From contig WBMV01004761.1 of the NCBI GenBank assembly GCA_013396655.1, positions 758,661-822,660 of the forward strand: a stretch of DNA of 64,000 bases. Direction: 5' to 3'. This document shows positions 30,260-43,142 of this stretch, piece after piece. The notes under the pieces are model-generated. The model made no database searches and had not been told where the DNA came from. It saw only the letters and a program-made list of their open reading frames with translations. Every line of letters begins with the position of its first letter. Position 1 is the stretch's first letter. This DNA is from Campylorhamphus procurvoides. Taxonomy: Eukaryota > Chordata > Aves > Passeriformes > Dendrocolaptidae. Made by a program: the position numbers and the translations under genes.

Positions 30260-32905
30260 CTATCTACTTTTAAAATAGTTTATTTCTGGTCTTAAAATAT
30301 ACATCAGTTTGAAAATCTCAGAAAAAAACACATTAGTTACAGATTAACAGTCTGGAGTTGGGACGCTGGAAGTGGGATGAGCTCAAGGCCCCAGAGCCAA
30401 TACTGCTGGAGATGGGCAGGAGTGCAGAGGGCATCATACCCATAGGGAGAAGGCTCTGCTCCTTGAGGCCACCACTTCCCCTCAACATCTGCCAGCAGCC
30501 TAATGCTGCAAAGCACAAGTGTCTGGTGAGGCTCTGGGCACCCTTTTGCCGTCCCTCTATTTCTCCATTGTTTTGCTTTTCAGTCTACCTTGACCAAAAG
30601 CAGAGGGAGGCTGGCTCTGCCCAGCACCATCAGCACCAGCTGCCTCAGCAAGAGAGGGTTTTGTCCCCTGATCAGCATGCCAGGATTCAGGGGAGATGGG
30701 GCTGAGCCCTGAGGGGCAATGCCTCCCCAACTGCAGGCCACCAGCAGCCTCAGAGCCAGAGCAGCTCACTCAGGGAGCATCGAGCCCCAGGTGACATCCA
30801 GGAGGCAGGATGTGGCAGCTGCTGCAGATGCAAATGCTCAGCAACGTTGCAGAAGAACAGAAGAAATGCTGCAGTGGAGCAGCTGATGACAGCAAATACA
30901 AGGACCCTGCCACGATGACTGGGACAGGGGAGATGAACACTCTGCAGGCTCAGAGGAAGCTCCTGCTCTCAGCACCAGCCTGTCCGCACAGGGACCAAGT
31001 GAAATACTGCAGTGAAATAAGGAGTCCCACCTCCCCACCAGACAGTAGCATCCAGCTCCACAACTGTTCCAGGCGGGAAACAAGATGAGTGTGTAGGCAG
31101 CAACTCTAGCCAGGGTACATAAAGCAACCTACACAGCTGCCAGAGAGGCCTGCAGCTCCCTTTCACTGGCCCTGGAGCCTCCAGGCTCGAGCTGAAGCCC
31201 TGGCTGGCCCCAGCTGCAAGCTGCAAGCCCTTTGCAGAGACAGGGGTTTGGGGAGAGGAGCAGGGCCCCCAGGCAGTTTTTGGCTGCGTGTCTTGATGTA
31301 AGCATATGAACACAAGCTCCCTCATGGCGAGAGAGATGCTCTCCTGCAGCCCAGTGAAGAGCCCTCATTATGTAGGATGGGAGGACAACACAAACCCAAC
31401 TCAAAAACCAGACAGCAGACTGAGGGCAGCTGGTGGGGTTTGAGGGAGATGTGGTGTAGGGAACTGGGCTGTTCTCTGTCTCACACTCTTGGGGAAGCCA
31501 AGAAACACCAGACAGACAAGGGCACAGGACAAAATTAAAATGGGAGGCCTGGGCTTTGTAAGCCCTCAAAAAAATACCTACATCTACAAGACCTCACCCC
31601 TTCCCTCCCCCGCCAAACAAGACACTGAGCACACAAGACTGAGAAGAAAAGTCACACAATATCACACTACACTAGGAAAAACAAGTGGAGAGCCCTACCG
31701 GGAAGGAGGGCTCCAGAGAGGCACCAGAGCCAGCCTGGAGCTCCCCAAAGAAGGGGGCGTGCCTGCTGCCGAGCCATGAGGTAGTGCACCTACAGGGAGC
31801 AGCTCCTCAGCATGCTGCCCTCACATCCCTGCTGGCCCTGCACCAAGCCCTGCCCAGAAAAGCCGGTACCATCCTTCACATCTTGCTTGCCTGAGGAAAG
31901 ACCTTGTTCTTGAGTCTGGAGGGGTTTCTACAGGCTGGAGGCCAGGATCAGAGGGAAGTACAGCTCTGATAGCTGAGCCTCCTCAACACACCCTCAACGC
32001 AGGTAGCAGACAGGCTGCCAACGGCTGTGTCTGTTTACGAGGGGTGGGGAAGAAGAAGAAACAATACACCCCAAAACCAAAGGCTTGGAAAGAAGAAAGC
32101 AGCCCACCCAAGAGCAAAGCATCAGCACCGTTCAAACAAAACAACAGCACAGAGAGCGGGGGAGGAGGTGTGAAGGGAGGAGACACACAAACACAAACCC
32201 CAGCACCCAGCAGGCAATGTCTCCCTGAACCACCTCAGCAGGCAGCACCCGTGCATCACCTCTGTGGGGACCAGGTGCTGAGCCCAATGCTGGAGATCTG
32301 CAGAGGCACATCCTGGAGAACCACCCAGTGGACTGCTGGGGAAAACAAAAGTGAGCAGGAAAATGAGACACCAGCAATCCCAGCACATCCCCACGGCACA
32401 CAGCCATCCACTGGGAGAGTCCTCATGCCCCACTCATGGACCCCGGGACTCCCAGGGGAGACACCACCACACAGGCACTCTGCCCTGTTGGCACAAGTTA
32501 AAAGAGAGCAGAGCAACTGTGGTCAACCAGCACAAGAGCACCCAGGGCCTCAGGTACCTGAGTGGGAAGGGGGAAGGGATGAGAGTGTAAAAGAGGCACA
32601 GGCACCAGGACAAGGGGTACCAAGAACTAGCTCTGGTACAGGCACCAGTGTGAGGCTGTGGAGAGAGCTGCGAGCATGTCTGGGCAGTGGGTGTGCTTCT
32701 GCACACTGCGTGTGCTAGTACTGCAGGTCTGAGATGCTGGGGAAGGGGAACCTCAGCTCTTCCAGGTAGCAAAAGGAAGAGAATAAATATAAAATTTCAG
32801 AGAAGACTTGCCCCGGAAGGAGGATACTAAGGGAGGTTTCTCCCTCAGGTGGACTGATGGAGGCATCCCACAGCTCTGCAGCATGCGGCTGCTTCTTGCT
32901 CTGCC
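30260..32905 (-). other. TJAP1: TJAP1 3' UTR (about 2.6 kb)
   Basis: This is minus-strand non-coding sequence after the TJAP1 stop codon at 32906. The first canonical minus-strand AATAAA found downstream is at 30284-30279, which would end the transcript near 30,260. Opposite-strand open frames in this stretch, the longest being 32044-32718 on the plus strand, show no recognisable domain and are taken as chance. Confidence 0.6.
30279..30284 (-). terminator. TJAP1: TJAP1 poly(A) signal
   Basis: AATAAA read on the minus strand, inside an A/T-rich patch (GTTTATTTCTGG on the plus strand). It would end the TJAP1 transcript about 700 bases from the distal LRRC73 signal, making the two genes tail-to-tail neighbours. 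Confidence 0.65.
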
Positions 32906-35900
32906 TCAGCTGAGAAGGTTGCCCTGCTCCTGGGCCTGTGTCAGACTGTCCTTGCGATGTAAGTGGTGGACCCCCATCCTCTTGGGACTGCGATGCAGCC
33001 GACTCAAGGGAGGCTTGACCCTGCCTTCTCCACTTTCCTCTTGGGCACCTCCCTCACTGCTCTCCTTGTTTCCCTGGAGCAGCATTTCTCTCTCTTCAGC
33101 TGGGCTCTCAGGCAAGCCAAGGTCCACATATTCCTTGTGCTTCTCTGGTGAGGGGCTTTCAGGCTCAGCAGCACCTCCACCGCTTTCATGCAACAGCTTC
33201 TGGGCTTCATCCTGGGAGAAATCTGTACCATAGTCTGAGGAGAAATGGCTCCTGCGGGCTCTGGACTCGGTGCTGTCTGTGTCCACGCTTGAGTCCCGGC
33301 TTACAGTCCAGCTGCAACTCTGCGCAGACTCCTCACCATCTGAGTAAGCTGAGGATGCCCTACCCAGCTCCTGCATGGAGCGGCTGAACCTCTTCTGGAG
33401 CTCGGGGGCCGTGTCACGGCTGAAAGCAGTGCGGTTCATCAGCACGCGCTCTGAGGTGGGGGGTGCCTTGTCCACAAACATACGTTGCCAGTTAGCCAGC
33501 AGGTCCTCCTCAGAGCTGGCAGAGCTGGCAAAGGCGCTCGGGATTTGGGGAGGGCTGCTGAATGGGCTGCTCTGGGAAGAGCCGTGAGCTCTGGATGCTT
33601 TAGGGGACTGCTGACAGGAGCAGCTGGAGGCTGAACGGCGCCCTTCTGAAGCAGGGCTGTTGGGGAGTGTCCGGTGCCTGTCGCAGCTCTCATCTTCGCT
33701 CTGTACCAGGCTGAGGGAGATGGCCTGGCGCGTAGCATATGTACAGTTGGGCAGGGGGCTGTTCTTTGGGATCTTTACCTTGTCCTCCGAGAACTCAATC
33801 ACTTTGCGCCCTGGGTACATAGGATGGGGAGGAGAGGGAGTAGGATACGGGCTTAGCTTCTCAAAGGCAGGCATGTCCTCAGGCACACTTTCCACACTAC
33901 TCTGTGGCTTGCAGCCACCATTCTGTTGTTTCCCTGCATCATCTCCCTCCTTCCCCATCTGCCCTGAGCTGTTGCAGGCGTCAGGAGGGGCTCCACTCAT
34001 GTCCACATGCACAAAGACATCCTCAGCCATGGGACAGCTGCCACTGCTAGACTTGGCTGAATTCAGAACCAGAGATTCTGGTTTCTCCAAGACTCTGGCG
34101 ATGACTGAGGTGGGCACAACATCAGATGGAGCCAGGGTGTGGGCTGCCTCTTGACCAGGGCCTGCAGACTCCTGAGTGCTGTGCAAATGCTTATTGACCA
34201 TGTCCTGCAGCTCATAGGGAAGCTAGGGAGAAAGAAAAGACATTAGAAGGGGGCTGCCATGCAAGAAATTTAGTAATTAATCTGCCTTTTCTTATCTTGA
34301 CCCTAACATTCACCTACCTCCCTTACCTTGAGAAAGGCATCTCTTTTCAAAGCAAACCAGCCCCATGAGGGACTACCAAGGCTCTCTAGCTGTCACACCA
34401 GTCATGTTTCTAGGCCATGGTTCATAGGCTCCATTTGGCAAAGAGAACAAGAAAAAATGGCACATAGGCGCAGTTCCACATGCCTGTGAGCAGAGACAAG
34501 GCCCAGCCATTGCATGCTAGGAAGAAGCCTATTGATCTGTGGAAAATCAGTCGGTGGTTCACTGCAGTGACTCTACAGCCCCCAGTGCTTGGATTCACAG
34601 CACTCCCTGAATGCGTAATTGCAGCCATGCTGCCTTGGCATCTTGCCCACAGACCAGGATCGATGCCTTCCCCTGTTCCTATCAACTCTACCACATCATC
34701 CCCCTTCCTCACTCTTTCCATTTCAGAGAGGCAAACATGGGGCTTATTACCAAAGCTACAAGATTGGGGTCTCACCAGGGCATAAGCACCACCCTTGTCC
34801 TGAAAATGGGCACTACTACTCTCCCCATCACCCTGCCAAGCTGCCCTCACCTTGGTCACCAGACATAAGCACTGCATCAGGTGGAGAGCAGAGGTCCCCA
34901 GGCTGCATAGGGGCATAGCAAGGTCTGCCCCACCACAGCCAGAAAGAAACTGCATTCAAAGCTTGGGATGCAGGGTACACAGCTGGCTATGAGGAAGGCT
35001 GTCTGCACAGCTGCTCAGCACCAACCCCTCTCCAGTGGCAGTCACATGGGACACAATGCTCTAGGGCGCAGAATTCAAAGCTCCAGAGAGGGGAGACAGC
35101 TGGGAGAGAGGTCAAGGTTACCCCAGCAGTAACTGATACACTGGCCTCAAGAGTGCTAATTTGAGACACAATGGGGGAGGGTGACATATTGGTCACCTGC
35201 TAAGTTAAAAAAGACAAGCATGTGGTTTTGCTGAGAGGAACATAAGAAGGGACAGAAACTAGAAGTATGACAAGGAGAGAGCTGGGGTAAGGGCTTGAAT
35301 GATACCTTCAACCAAAGAAGTGATGCTACTAACAGTGAAAGACCTGAACCCCATCTTTGCTCATCCTGAGGGCAGGATGAGCTGAATGCTCTCACACACA
35401 CCATTTCCCTCCACAAGGGGGAGTATAAGTTGATATGATCTGTTCAGAAGGCCTAGAAGACACCCTGAATGCTGCCTCACACATTTCTTCTCAAGGTAGT
35501 AAATGAAGCCAGGCCAGACTACTGCTGCTTAACTCCTTATGAGGCCTTTCCATGTGGCCAGGTGAGAAGGGAAAAGGATGAAACAGAGTAAGAGAGAGAT
35601 CTGTCCTGCTGCCAGCTCCCAGCACACACCCAGCAGGATATCAAATTCAAGGTTATTGTGCTTTTTATAACAGTTCCTGGCTGAACTGTGAAATGGAGCT
35701 GTCATGAAAGAGGACCTGGCAGAAACTCTGTGCTGCCTTCTCAGTAGAAGCAGGAACAGGAGCCTCCCCCCACCTCTGAGGCTGAAGGATGAAAAACCAG
35801 CAGCCCTGTGGAGGAAGTAAGATGCATGCATAACCCATGAGCCCTTCTTCCCCACCTCAGCAGGATTGCTACTCACGTCAGCAAACTTGTGGTTCCTGAA

Positions 35901-38900
35901 GTGAGACTTGTTACATTTGAGTAGCTGTACTGCAAGGTTACAGTCCTGTCGATAGCGTTCCTGCAAGAGAGGGCACAGGTGTGCAACAGTGTTAGACGGG
36001 CCTGATCTCTTACCCAAAAAGGCCCCACCTGACCAGATGCTGCTTGAACAGAAGCCAGAGAAGACATCTGATCAGTCGCTCATGAGGGCACCTGCCATTC
36101 CCTCCTCCCCACACCCCTGTGTATTTTCTTACAACTCAGCCAAGGTGTCTTTTTCAAATCCAGTCCTTGCTCCCAGCATATACTGTCAGTGTATCAACCC
36201 TCTCTCCCTCTGGGGATGTTAATAATCTCCAAAAGTCCTACCAGATTTGCTTTTCCATCCCACAGCTCTCAGCCACGTCTGATGATGCAGACAAGCTGGA
36301 GGGAGCTGAGAAGAGTTAATAGAATCAAGCACCAGATCCAGGAATTTCTATATTAATTGTGTAGAAAACACATCAGCTCCAGAGTAAATGACACCTCCAT
36401 TGGTACAGTCTAGACTCAGGTCAAACCCTAAGCTCAAAAGAGCAAGTACATCAAACTTGAAGATGAGTTCTTCCCTGCTCAATCTCTCACACCCTTTTCT
36501 GTTTGTCTCCCTACTGTTGTGTACAGCTTCCACCCTTTCATACACACTGGAGAAATTCATGTGCTCCTTTCCACTAATGACTTTGAACAAAAGGAAAAGC
36601 CCCCACCTCATACACTTCCACAACCATTTACAGACTGACACTTACATTGAGTTCCTCCAGCTTATTGATGGTGGTTTTGGCATCAAGCAATTTATTAGTG
36701 AGCTCTACAATCTCCCAGTCCAGAGTCTTGCGGTCCATTTCTGCCTTTTTAATCTGGGATGCAAGAACACCAGGTGTGAAACTCCCTAGCACAGAAGAAC
36801 CTGGCTTCACCACCCACCTCAGTCCAAGCATAGCACAATGAAATGTTCAGCTGGAACACAAAAAACTTCCAGACAGACAGACAAGTGAGACAACCCTCTT
36901 CAAAGGGAGGGGATTCCAAAGGCCCAAGGGAACCAGCCATTCTGCTAGCTACAGAGACAACAAGGTTGAGTTTGAACCTCTTTCATGCAGTATCTCTTCT
37001 TGCACCATCAGCATGTTTCCCCTCTGCCCTAGTTCCCATGGTGCCTGGTATAAAGCTAGTGTTTTTGAGCACTCAACCTCAACCTGCCGCTGGTAGCAAA
37101 GACCTCTGAGCTTGCAATACCCTGCTATCTTCCCTGGGGCAGCAGAACAAGAATACTTCACAAAAAGATCCAGCAGTCAATGCTGGATGGACAAGGAGGC
37201 TTTTTTTAAAGGAGGAAAGCACCATCTTGAAGGAGTTTAAGCCTTGCTCTAGTAAGTCAAAAGATCTGTGTAGCATCATCTGAAATTTGGCTAATGCCCT
37301 TCCTAAAGCAGGCAATCTTGCCTCTTTAGACTCCCTAAAAGTTCAGGTACAGAGCAGACAGAGACCCAGATGTAACAGCAAATAGGGGCAACAGCTCAGA
37401 ACAACCAAGCCACAGCTGTCCCAAGGAGTTCTTCCAAAGTACCCAAGGGTGCTGTGAGGCTGTGACCACCAGGGCCCAGCTGTGTGTCAGGGGTACAGCA
37501 CAACAACACACAATGGAGTAGGGGTGGGACAGTACTCAGTCTCTTCAGGAACCAGCACAATATGTAAGTCTGTAGTGAATATTAGCCCAAGAAATTAAAG
37601 TGCTAGAACCAAAGAAATCTCATCCTGAGCTACACAGAGGCAATCACCATCTCAGCTATTTGACTTGCCTGCTCACAGACCAGAAGGGGAAGGAAAGGGA
37701 GCAAACGAGGCTCACAGCCATCCATATCTCGTGCAGTGCCGCAGCTTAGGGGCACCACTTCCCAACACGCCATGCTCCAGTTGGCTCAGAGTCAAACACT
37801 CTTAAGATGGAGCACTGCAAGCTAGGACCTGCTGCATCTGTGGGCAGCTGCTGGATACCAGGTGAGCCCTTGGCTGGACGAGGGCTGGGGCCCCTCCATC
37901 TGAGATGGTATATGTGGGACTGACAATGAAACCAACAGGCTGAGACACGTAAAGAGGAAAAAGAAAAAACACACAAACGAAAAGACGCAACTGCAAAAAT
38001 CCAGCTTTGGCTGAGAGAGGCCTGAGAGGTGAGTGCGCCCAGCGTGTGCCAGCGGCAGCGTGGGGAGGAGAAAGAGAAAGAGGGGGGGAGGGAGAGAAAA
38101 GAAACAGCCATGAGTGTTATGAATGCACACATCAGACATACACGCACATTGGCTCTGCTCTGACTGCCCCCATCCTCCCAGATGACCACCCCAAGGCTGG
38201 CTGACACATCCCTGGCATTTTGAGAGGGACTGAAGCAACACGACGGAATACCATGCAATTATGTTGTGAGGAACCAAAGCTCACGTGCACAACCAAGTAG
38301 GGTCTCAGTAAATCAACAGAACAGTTCATGACACCAGCTAGAATGGGGAGTAGATGATCATAGCCAGAATCTCACCCCTCCCCCACTGCCACATCTGCTG
38401 AGTAATGACAGGGCCCCTTTTCCCCATCCACTCCAAACAAATAGGTCTCTTTCACCTCATCTCTGTAGGGACTTAACAGGGCACTTACCAGGGCATGCAG
38501 CTTCTCCTCCAGATCTTGATTGGTTCTCTGGGAAGCAGTGTAGCTGTTCTGCAACCTACGAAAACAAGATTGTAAGCATGGGAACAGATCTCAGGCACCT
38601 TGTCAAGTTGCCTTCATAGCTGCCAAGCAAACCACCGACTCCAGAAGTCCTGAAAGATTGCTACTAAGACAACCAGGCATATTAGCTATGCCTCATTTCT
38701 AGCACACAAGGGCTTAGACCCCAAGTTACTGTAGGCAAGATGAAGCTGGCTGGGTGAAAGGATCTTGAAAGAGAGGATGTAAATTACTTTGAAGGACTCC
38801 TCTGAATTGTCATATCTAAGCACATGACCAGTGATTGGCACTGATTTTTAACTGAAGTAATTTTCAGGTAAAGTGGTGATGTACTTTCTTGCAGGCATCA

Positions 38901-41900
38901 GTGGCTTCTTTTGTACACGTGGGTTAACCATCCAAGCTGGACCCTGTCTTACATCCAATAGACAAAGAATTCCCTACTGTCAGCCTCTCATGCTGACAGC
39001 ATTCCTACACTGTAAGCTGCAGTAAATAATGGCTGTGGAGCCTTTAGCTCTCCACTACAGTCTGGAGCTGCACACTTCCAAGGATGCAGTGTGCCTTTGG
39101 TTTACGCAACAGGGCACAGCCTGCTCACACCAGCTGAGGAAGTCCTCAGTGGGAGGCATCTCTCTAAATCTACCCCTTTCTTGTTTTCTTTTCCATACCT
39201 ACGGAATTTGTCCTTGAACTTCTCCAGCTCCTCACGGTTCTGGCCCAGTTCCATCTCCAGGTAGTCCTGACCTGATTCCAGTTCCCTCTCCATCGCCTCC
39301 ATTTTGTTAGTCACATAGGTCAGCCGTCGACGAAGCTCCTCGTTCTCATGCTGCAGTAGCCTGGCAATAGAACAAGGTACTACTGAGTTGCACAAGGGGT
39401 ACTCCACAACAGCACCCCCACCCTGCTGCCCTGCATTAGTATGCAAGACTCCACACAGGGGCCCCAGGAAGTCAGGAAATGAACTGTCAGGAGACTCCAG
39501 CACATGAAGCAAGCAGTGCATCTCTGTCAGGACACAGACACTCCAACTCTCTCGGAGTAGGGTCAAAGAAGTACATGCCAGCTGGTCAGCCATAGTTCCC
39601 AGCTCCCTCTCAGGTTACAGTGCTTGGATAAAGCCCACTAGACAGATGAGCTGTGCAGCTCCAGTATCCCTCACTGATAAATGAAAAACACTCAATAATT
39701 TATCTCAGTCCAGGTTAGAAGAGTTGAAAGCAAAAAGAGTAAAATCATTTTATCCTCCCCTGAATCTGTTCAAAATCCCTCACATCTTTAATACTTGGTG
39801 GAGAGATGACTCCATAAAGCCTTAAGACCAGAAGCAGAGGTGCTGGAGTGCATTTACAGATGTGATCACAGGTACCAGTCAACCCCACTGCATCATAAAC
39901 TGCTCCATTCCTCCCCAGCCAGGACATGTCTGTTGGTTGGAGGGATTTCCTGTTGTTTTTCATTCCTTTGTGCTCAGTTGCTTGGAGAAATCCAGAAGTA
40001 CAGCTTCCCTCTGGCAGTGCAAGCTTTCTCCTCACTATGGCCTGGAGCTCAGTGCTAGCAGCTGTGTCCCACAGTACCACCAGCAAAGGGCTCAGCTCTC
40101 ACCCTCAGTCAGCAGCACGCCTCTGCATACTGCTTCTAGTGGCTTACACCAGAACAAGAAGGATTTAAAAAGGCACTCCCATCTCCACCTCTATTAAAGA
40201 CTTCATCTACTTTTCTTTCACACCCACCAACTCCTCTGCCTGCACCTGCACTGGTGGTCTGTGTTCCCTCCTCCAAGGGGGACGGACATGCAAGGCAGAG
40301 CCTGGCAAGGCACAGACCAAAGCTCTGCCCACATGGCCCCAAGATGATTGAAGATCTGAGATGAGCCCACAGAGCCAGTCAGCTTCACTGTGCAGGTGGC
40401 AAAGGCAGGATGTGAGGAATCAGCACCCACACAGTTGCAGTATGACAGGCATAAAGGGGGAGCAGGATACTTACTTCATCCTTTCTGCATCCGTCAAGGG
40501 TTCCTGCACAGGGAAGAAAAGAGCTGTGAGATTATGTCAGAGGAGGACTTGGTCTCTCACACTATCCTAAAGGGCAGTCTTGGTTGCTGGACCCTAGCTG
40601 TGACTCTTCCTCACCTGCTCTGATAGGTCATCCTAGGCCAGTTTAGAGCTACAAGGATCTGTACACACCACTCAGCTATCTGATACCAAAATACACCGTG
40701 TGTTCTGGTTCATGGCAGAAGAGCTGGACTAGAAACCACCACACAAGTTAGGTAACCTTACCCACCCATGGTGCAATCTCAGCACCTCTTGTAGAATCAT
40801 CATCTTAGCTGGTGTTTCAGCTTCTTCCACATTCACAGTAAGTGGGTAGTAGGAACCTCACAGGCCAACACACATAGGATTAAATTGTCACCACAGTAAT
40901 CACTTGTGGGGCCCTTGAAGACCCACAAAAAGCATGAGAGAAAATAATTTGGGAGATGAAAAATGTGGTTACCGTTTACACCACCTAGATTGTGCTTTGA
41001 AAATGGTTTCTTTCTGCAGACCTGAAACCAGCCACTGTAACTATTCCAGAACAGCAGAAGAAACACCAAAGGTCAGAAAAGCCTGTAAACGGAATTAATC
41101 TTATGGGCAAGACCCCCAGAGGTGGATGGAGCAGGGCCCTGCAGAACAAGGAGACACAGAGCAGTGACAAGAGCACACAGCTCAGCTATTTTCACTTCTT
41201 TTGCACTCCCTGTGTTAACCCATGACCTGAAATAGACATCATCTAGTACCCCAAGACAGCCAGGCACAGGGCACACACAAAGCACCAGGAGCATCTCAGC
41301 ACTTCCTGATGACAGGTGCCTGCCTCTTGCACAGGCCTACTACCCAGCAGGCTGAAGGGCCTCCAACCAGTAAACACCTGGGAAAGCTGCAGAGGGGAGA
41401 AGAGCACCAGTTTTTACCTTCCATAACTCCTGGGGCTTAAAGGGAAGCTTGTTACTCCCAGGAAGATATACCCAACCTGTAGCACAGCTGTAAGTGGCAC
41501 CCCCACTAAAGAGCAGCTTCCGATGATTAAGCACCCACAATATGAGGTCTGGAGGCCTGCTCTCACTCTCCTCACTGGCTTTACAGACTAGATGAGATCC
41601 AGGTGGGGGCTGTGGCCTTCGTGAGACCGCTGTCTGCAAGTCAGCAACCCTGGCACCTACCTTGTTTAGTGCCAGGCTGAAGGAAGGGGAGGATCTAGAT
41701 GGGGTAGGCCCCTCCTCCCGACTCCAGTGTGTTGGAGTGGAGCAGGATCCTTTCTCTGGGTAGTTCGGCTCCACTGTACGCTTCTGCCCAAGCTTAGCAC
41801 ACTGATGGTGTGGCTGCAATAGCCGTGAACAGGGACTGCTTTCATCCCTTCTGCCCTCTCCACTGATTTTCCATGAAGACAGTGAATGCTGCTGCCCAGA

Positions 41901-43109
41901 GGATGTCCCTGCCAGCCCCAGGTCTGCCAGCTGCTGCAGCTCATACTGACATAGATCTACTACCCTTCTCTCCAAGGAAAGTTTTCCCTTACTGTCCTTC
42001 CTCCCAAGGACAGGTTTCTTTCTTAGTCTGGAAACTCTCCCAGCTTCCTCAGCACACTTTCTCAGGCACGAAGCCATTCCCAGTCCCTCACATTTCTTTT
42101 CTGTTTTTCTTCTGCTTGGGCAAGGGGATCTTTCAGTTGCATGCTTGGTTTTGACCCCTTGCAGGTGACCTTCCCCTTGGCCTTCTGGCACAGAGCTTCT
42201 GGGGAAAAGGGGAGAGTTCTGGTCTTGTTCTGCTCCCCTAGTCTCTCCCAGTGAGCGCAAACGGTTGGGCCTCAGCACCCGCTGGGTAATCTCATCCAGG
42301 AATTTGGAGAACTGCAGTTTTTCCTCTGTGATCTTCTCCCTGCGCTTGGCAGAGTCGGCGGCACTGCTGCTGCTGTGCTCCAGGGAGCGCTTCTCCCTAG
42401 GGCTGAGGCAGAGCTGAGGATCACTGTATTTGTGTGAGCCATGGCCACGGCAAAGTGTCTCTACTGAGCGGGACTTGCATAAGCTCTCAGGACATGAGCC
42501 TGTCATGTTGGTCTGCTTCAGGATCCCTTTGAGAGGCAGGTGCGTAGCTGAGACACGAAACTTCCTCGGTGACAGGACTTCAGGAGGCTCTTTAAATATA
42601 AGTGAGCGTTCCAGGCTTCTGCTCTTGAAAGAGCAAGTGGGATGGTGTCTTTCATCTCCAGACACCAGAACTGTCTCCATGCTACGGCTCACAAATTTAC
42701 TGCGGTGCCCACGACTGCGGTTTGGGCATCGCTTCCCACTCCGCTGCCCCATCTTCCCACTACGTGGAAGTGCTGGCGAGACAGTCTGGCTCTTGATGTT
42801 CAATTCTGCTCTGCACCCTGTCACTTCCTTCTCACTGCTGGACTCCAGGGACCACGATGAGGAGAAGTTCAGGTTGCAAACCTCAAACCCCTCTGCCTGC
42901 TTGAGCTGGCCTGCCTCGGTGTAACTAAACCCTGTTTGCTGGTGCAATGGTGTTAAGCCCTTTGTCACCCGGCAAGTTGTTACCTGACTCTGCTCAGCCA
43001 AGATCACTCCATCCTGGTCGTCACGAATGATGGGTACCTCATGGCGGATTTCGCGATGCTGCGGGGGCGCCTTGCGGTAAGGCTTCTTTGATGGAGCTGT
43101 GCTCGACAT
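32906..43109 (-). CDS. TJAP1: Tight junction-associated protein 1, canonical seven-exon form
   Basis: TJAP1 (PILT) is a coiled-coil protein of tight junctions and trans-Golgi, related to BEGAIN. Minus-strand exons: 43109-42984, 40503-40475, 39360-39199, 38555-38489, 36753-36646, 35960-35877, 34222-32906. Phases close exactly: 630 residues and a stop. Exon 1 encodes MSSTAPSKKPYRKAPPQHRE and exon 2 EPLTDAERMK. Exons 3-6 carry the coiled coil (about residues 48-190) with DYLEMELGQNREELEKFKDK, QNSYTASQRTNQDLEEKLH, EMDRKTLDWEIVELTNKLL and YRQDCNLAVQLLKCNKSHF. The large last exon has VPTSVIARVLEKPESLVLNS, FEKLSPYPTPSPPHPMYPGR, a Ser/Pro-rich stretch and the tail SPKRMGVHHLHRKDSL...NLLS. Human TJAP1 is 557 aa; the extra length here is mainly in the Ser-rich last exon. 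Exon 1 can also be read through its donor (see separate entry). Confidence 0.95.
41418..43109 (-). CDS. TJAP1: Extended first coding exon of TJAP1 (alternative 5' splice site), 564 codons
   Basis: The ATG at 43109 opens a frame of 589 codons that runs straight through the canonical donor (CAG|GTAACA, exon end 42984) to a stop at 41340. Before that stop lies a second good donor, AAG|GTAAAA, with exon end 41418. Both donors leave phase 0 (42 versus 564 codons), so joining 41418 to the usual acceptor at 40503 stays in frame and predicts a protein of about 1,152 aa. The 522 extra codons are Ser/Arg/Lys-rich. They carry repeated motifs SRSMET (141-146), SRSLER (163-168) and SRSVET (213-218), and a predicted amphipathic helix (about 258-288, EEKLQFSKFLDEITQRVL). 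I do not recognise the insert. The alternative reading is a chance open frame in a retained intron, but roughly 24 stops would be expected in 522 random codons. Confidence 0.6.
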
Positions 43110-43142
43110 CCTCCCACCTGCGTGGCTCCGAAAGCAGGTTAC
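43110..43142 (-). other. TJAP1: TJAP1 5' UTR part of the first coding exon
   Basis: Upstream of the ATG, on the minus strand, a pyrimidine-rich tract (CTCTTCTGTGCACTTTCTGC) leads to TTGGTAG, an acceptor placing the exon start at 43142. A second AG (CACGCAG) lies closer to the ATG. There is no CpG island here, so transcription must start further upstream and at least one non-coding exon must exist above 43.2 kb. Confidence 0.5.

Noticed and set aside
32044..32718. 224-codon plus-strand open frame opposite the TJAP1 3' UTR
   Set aside because: Lys/Ser/Pro/Gln-rich translation without any domain, no splice or promoter context, and antisense to a UTR.
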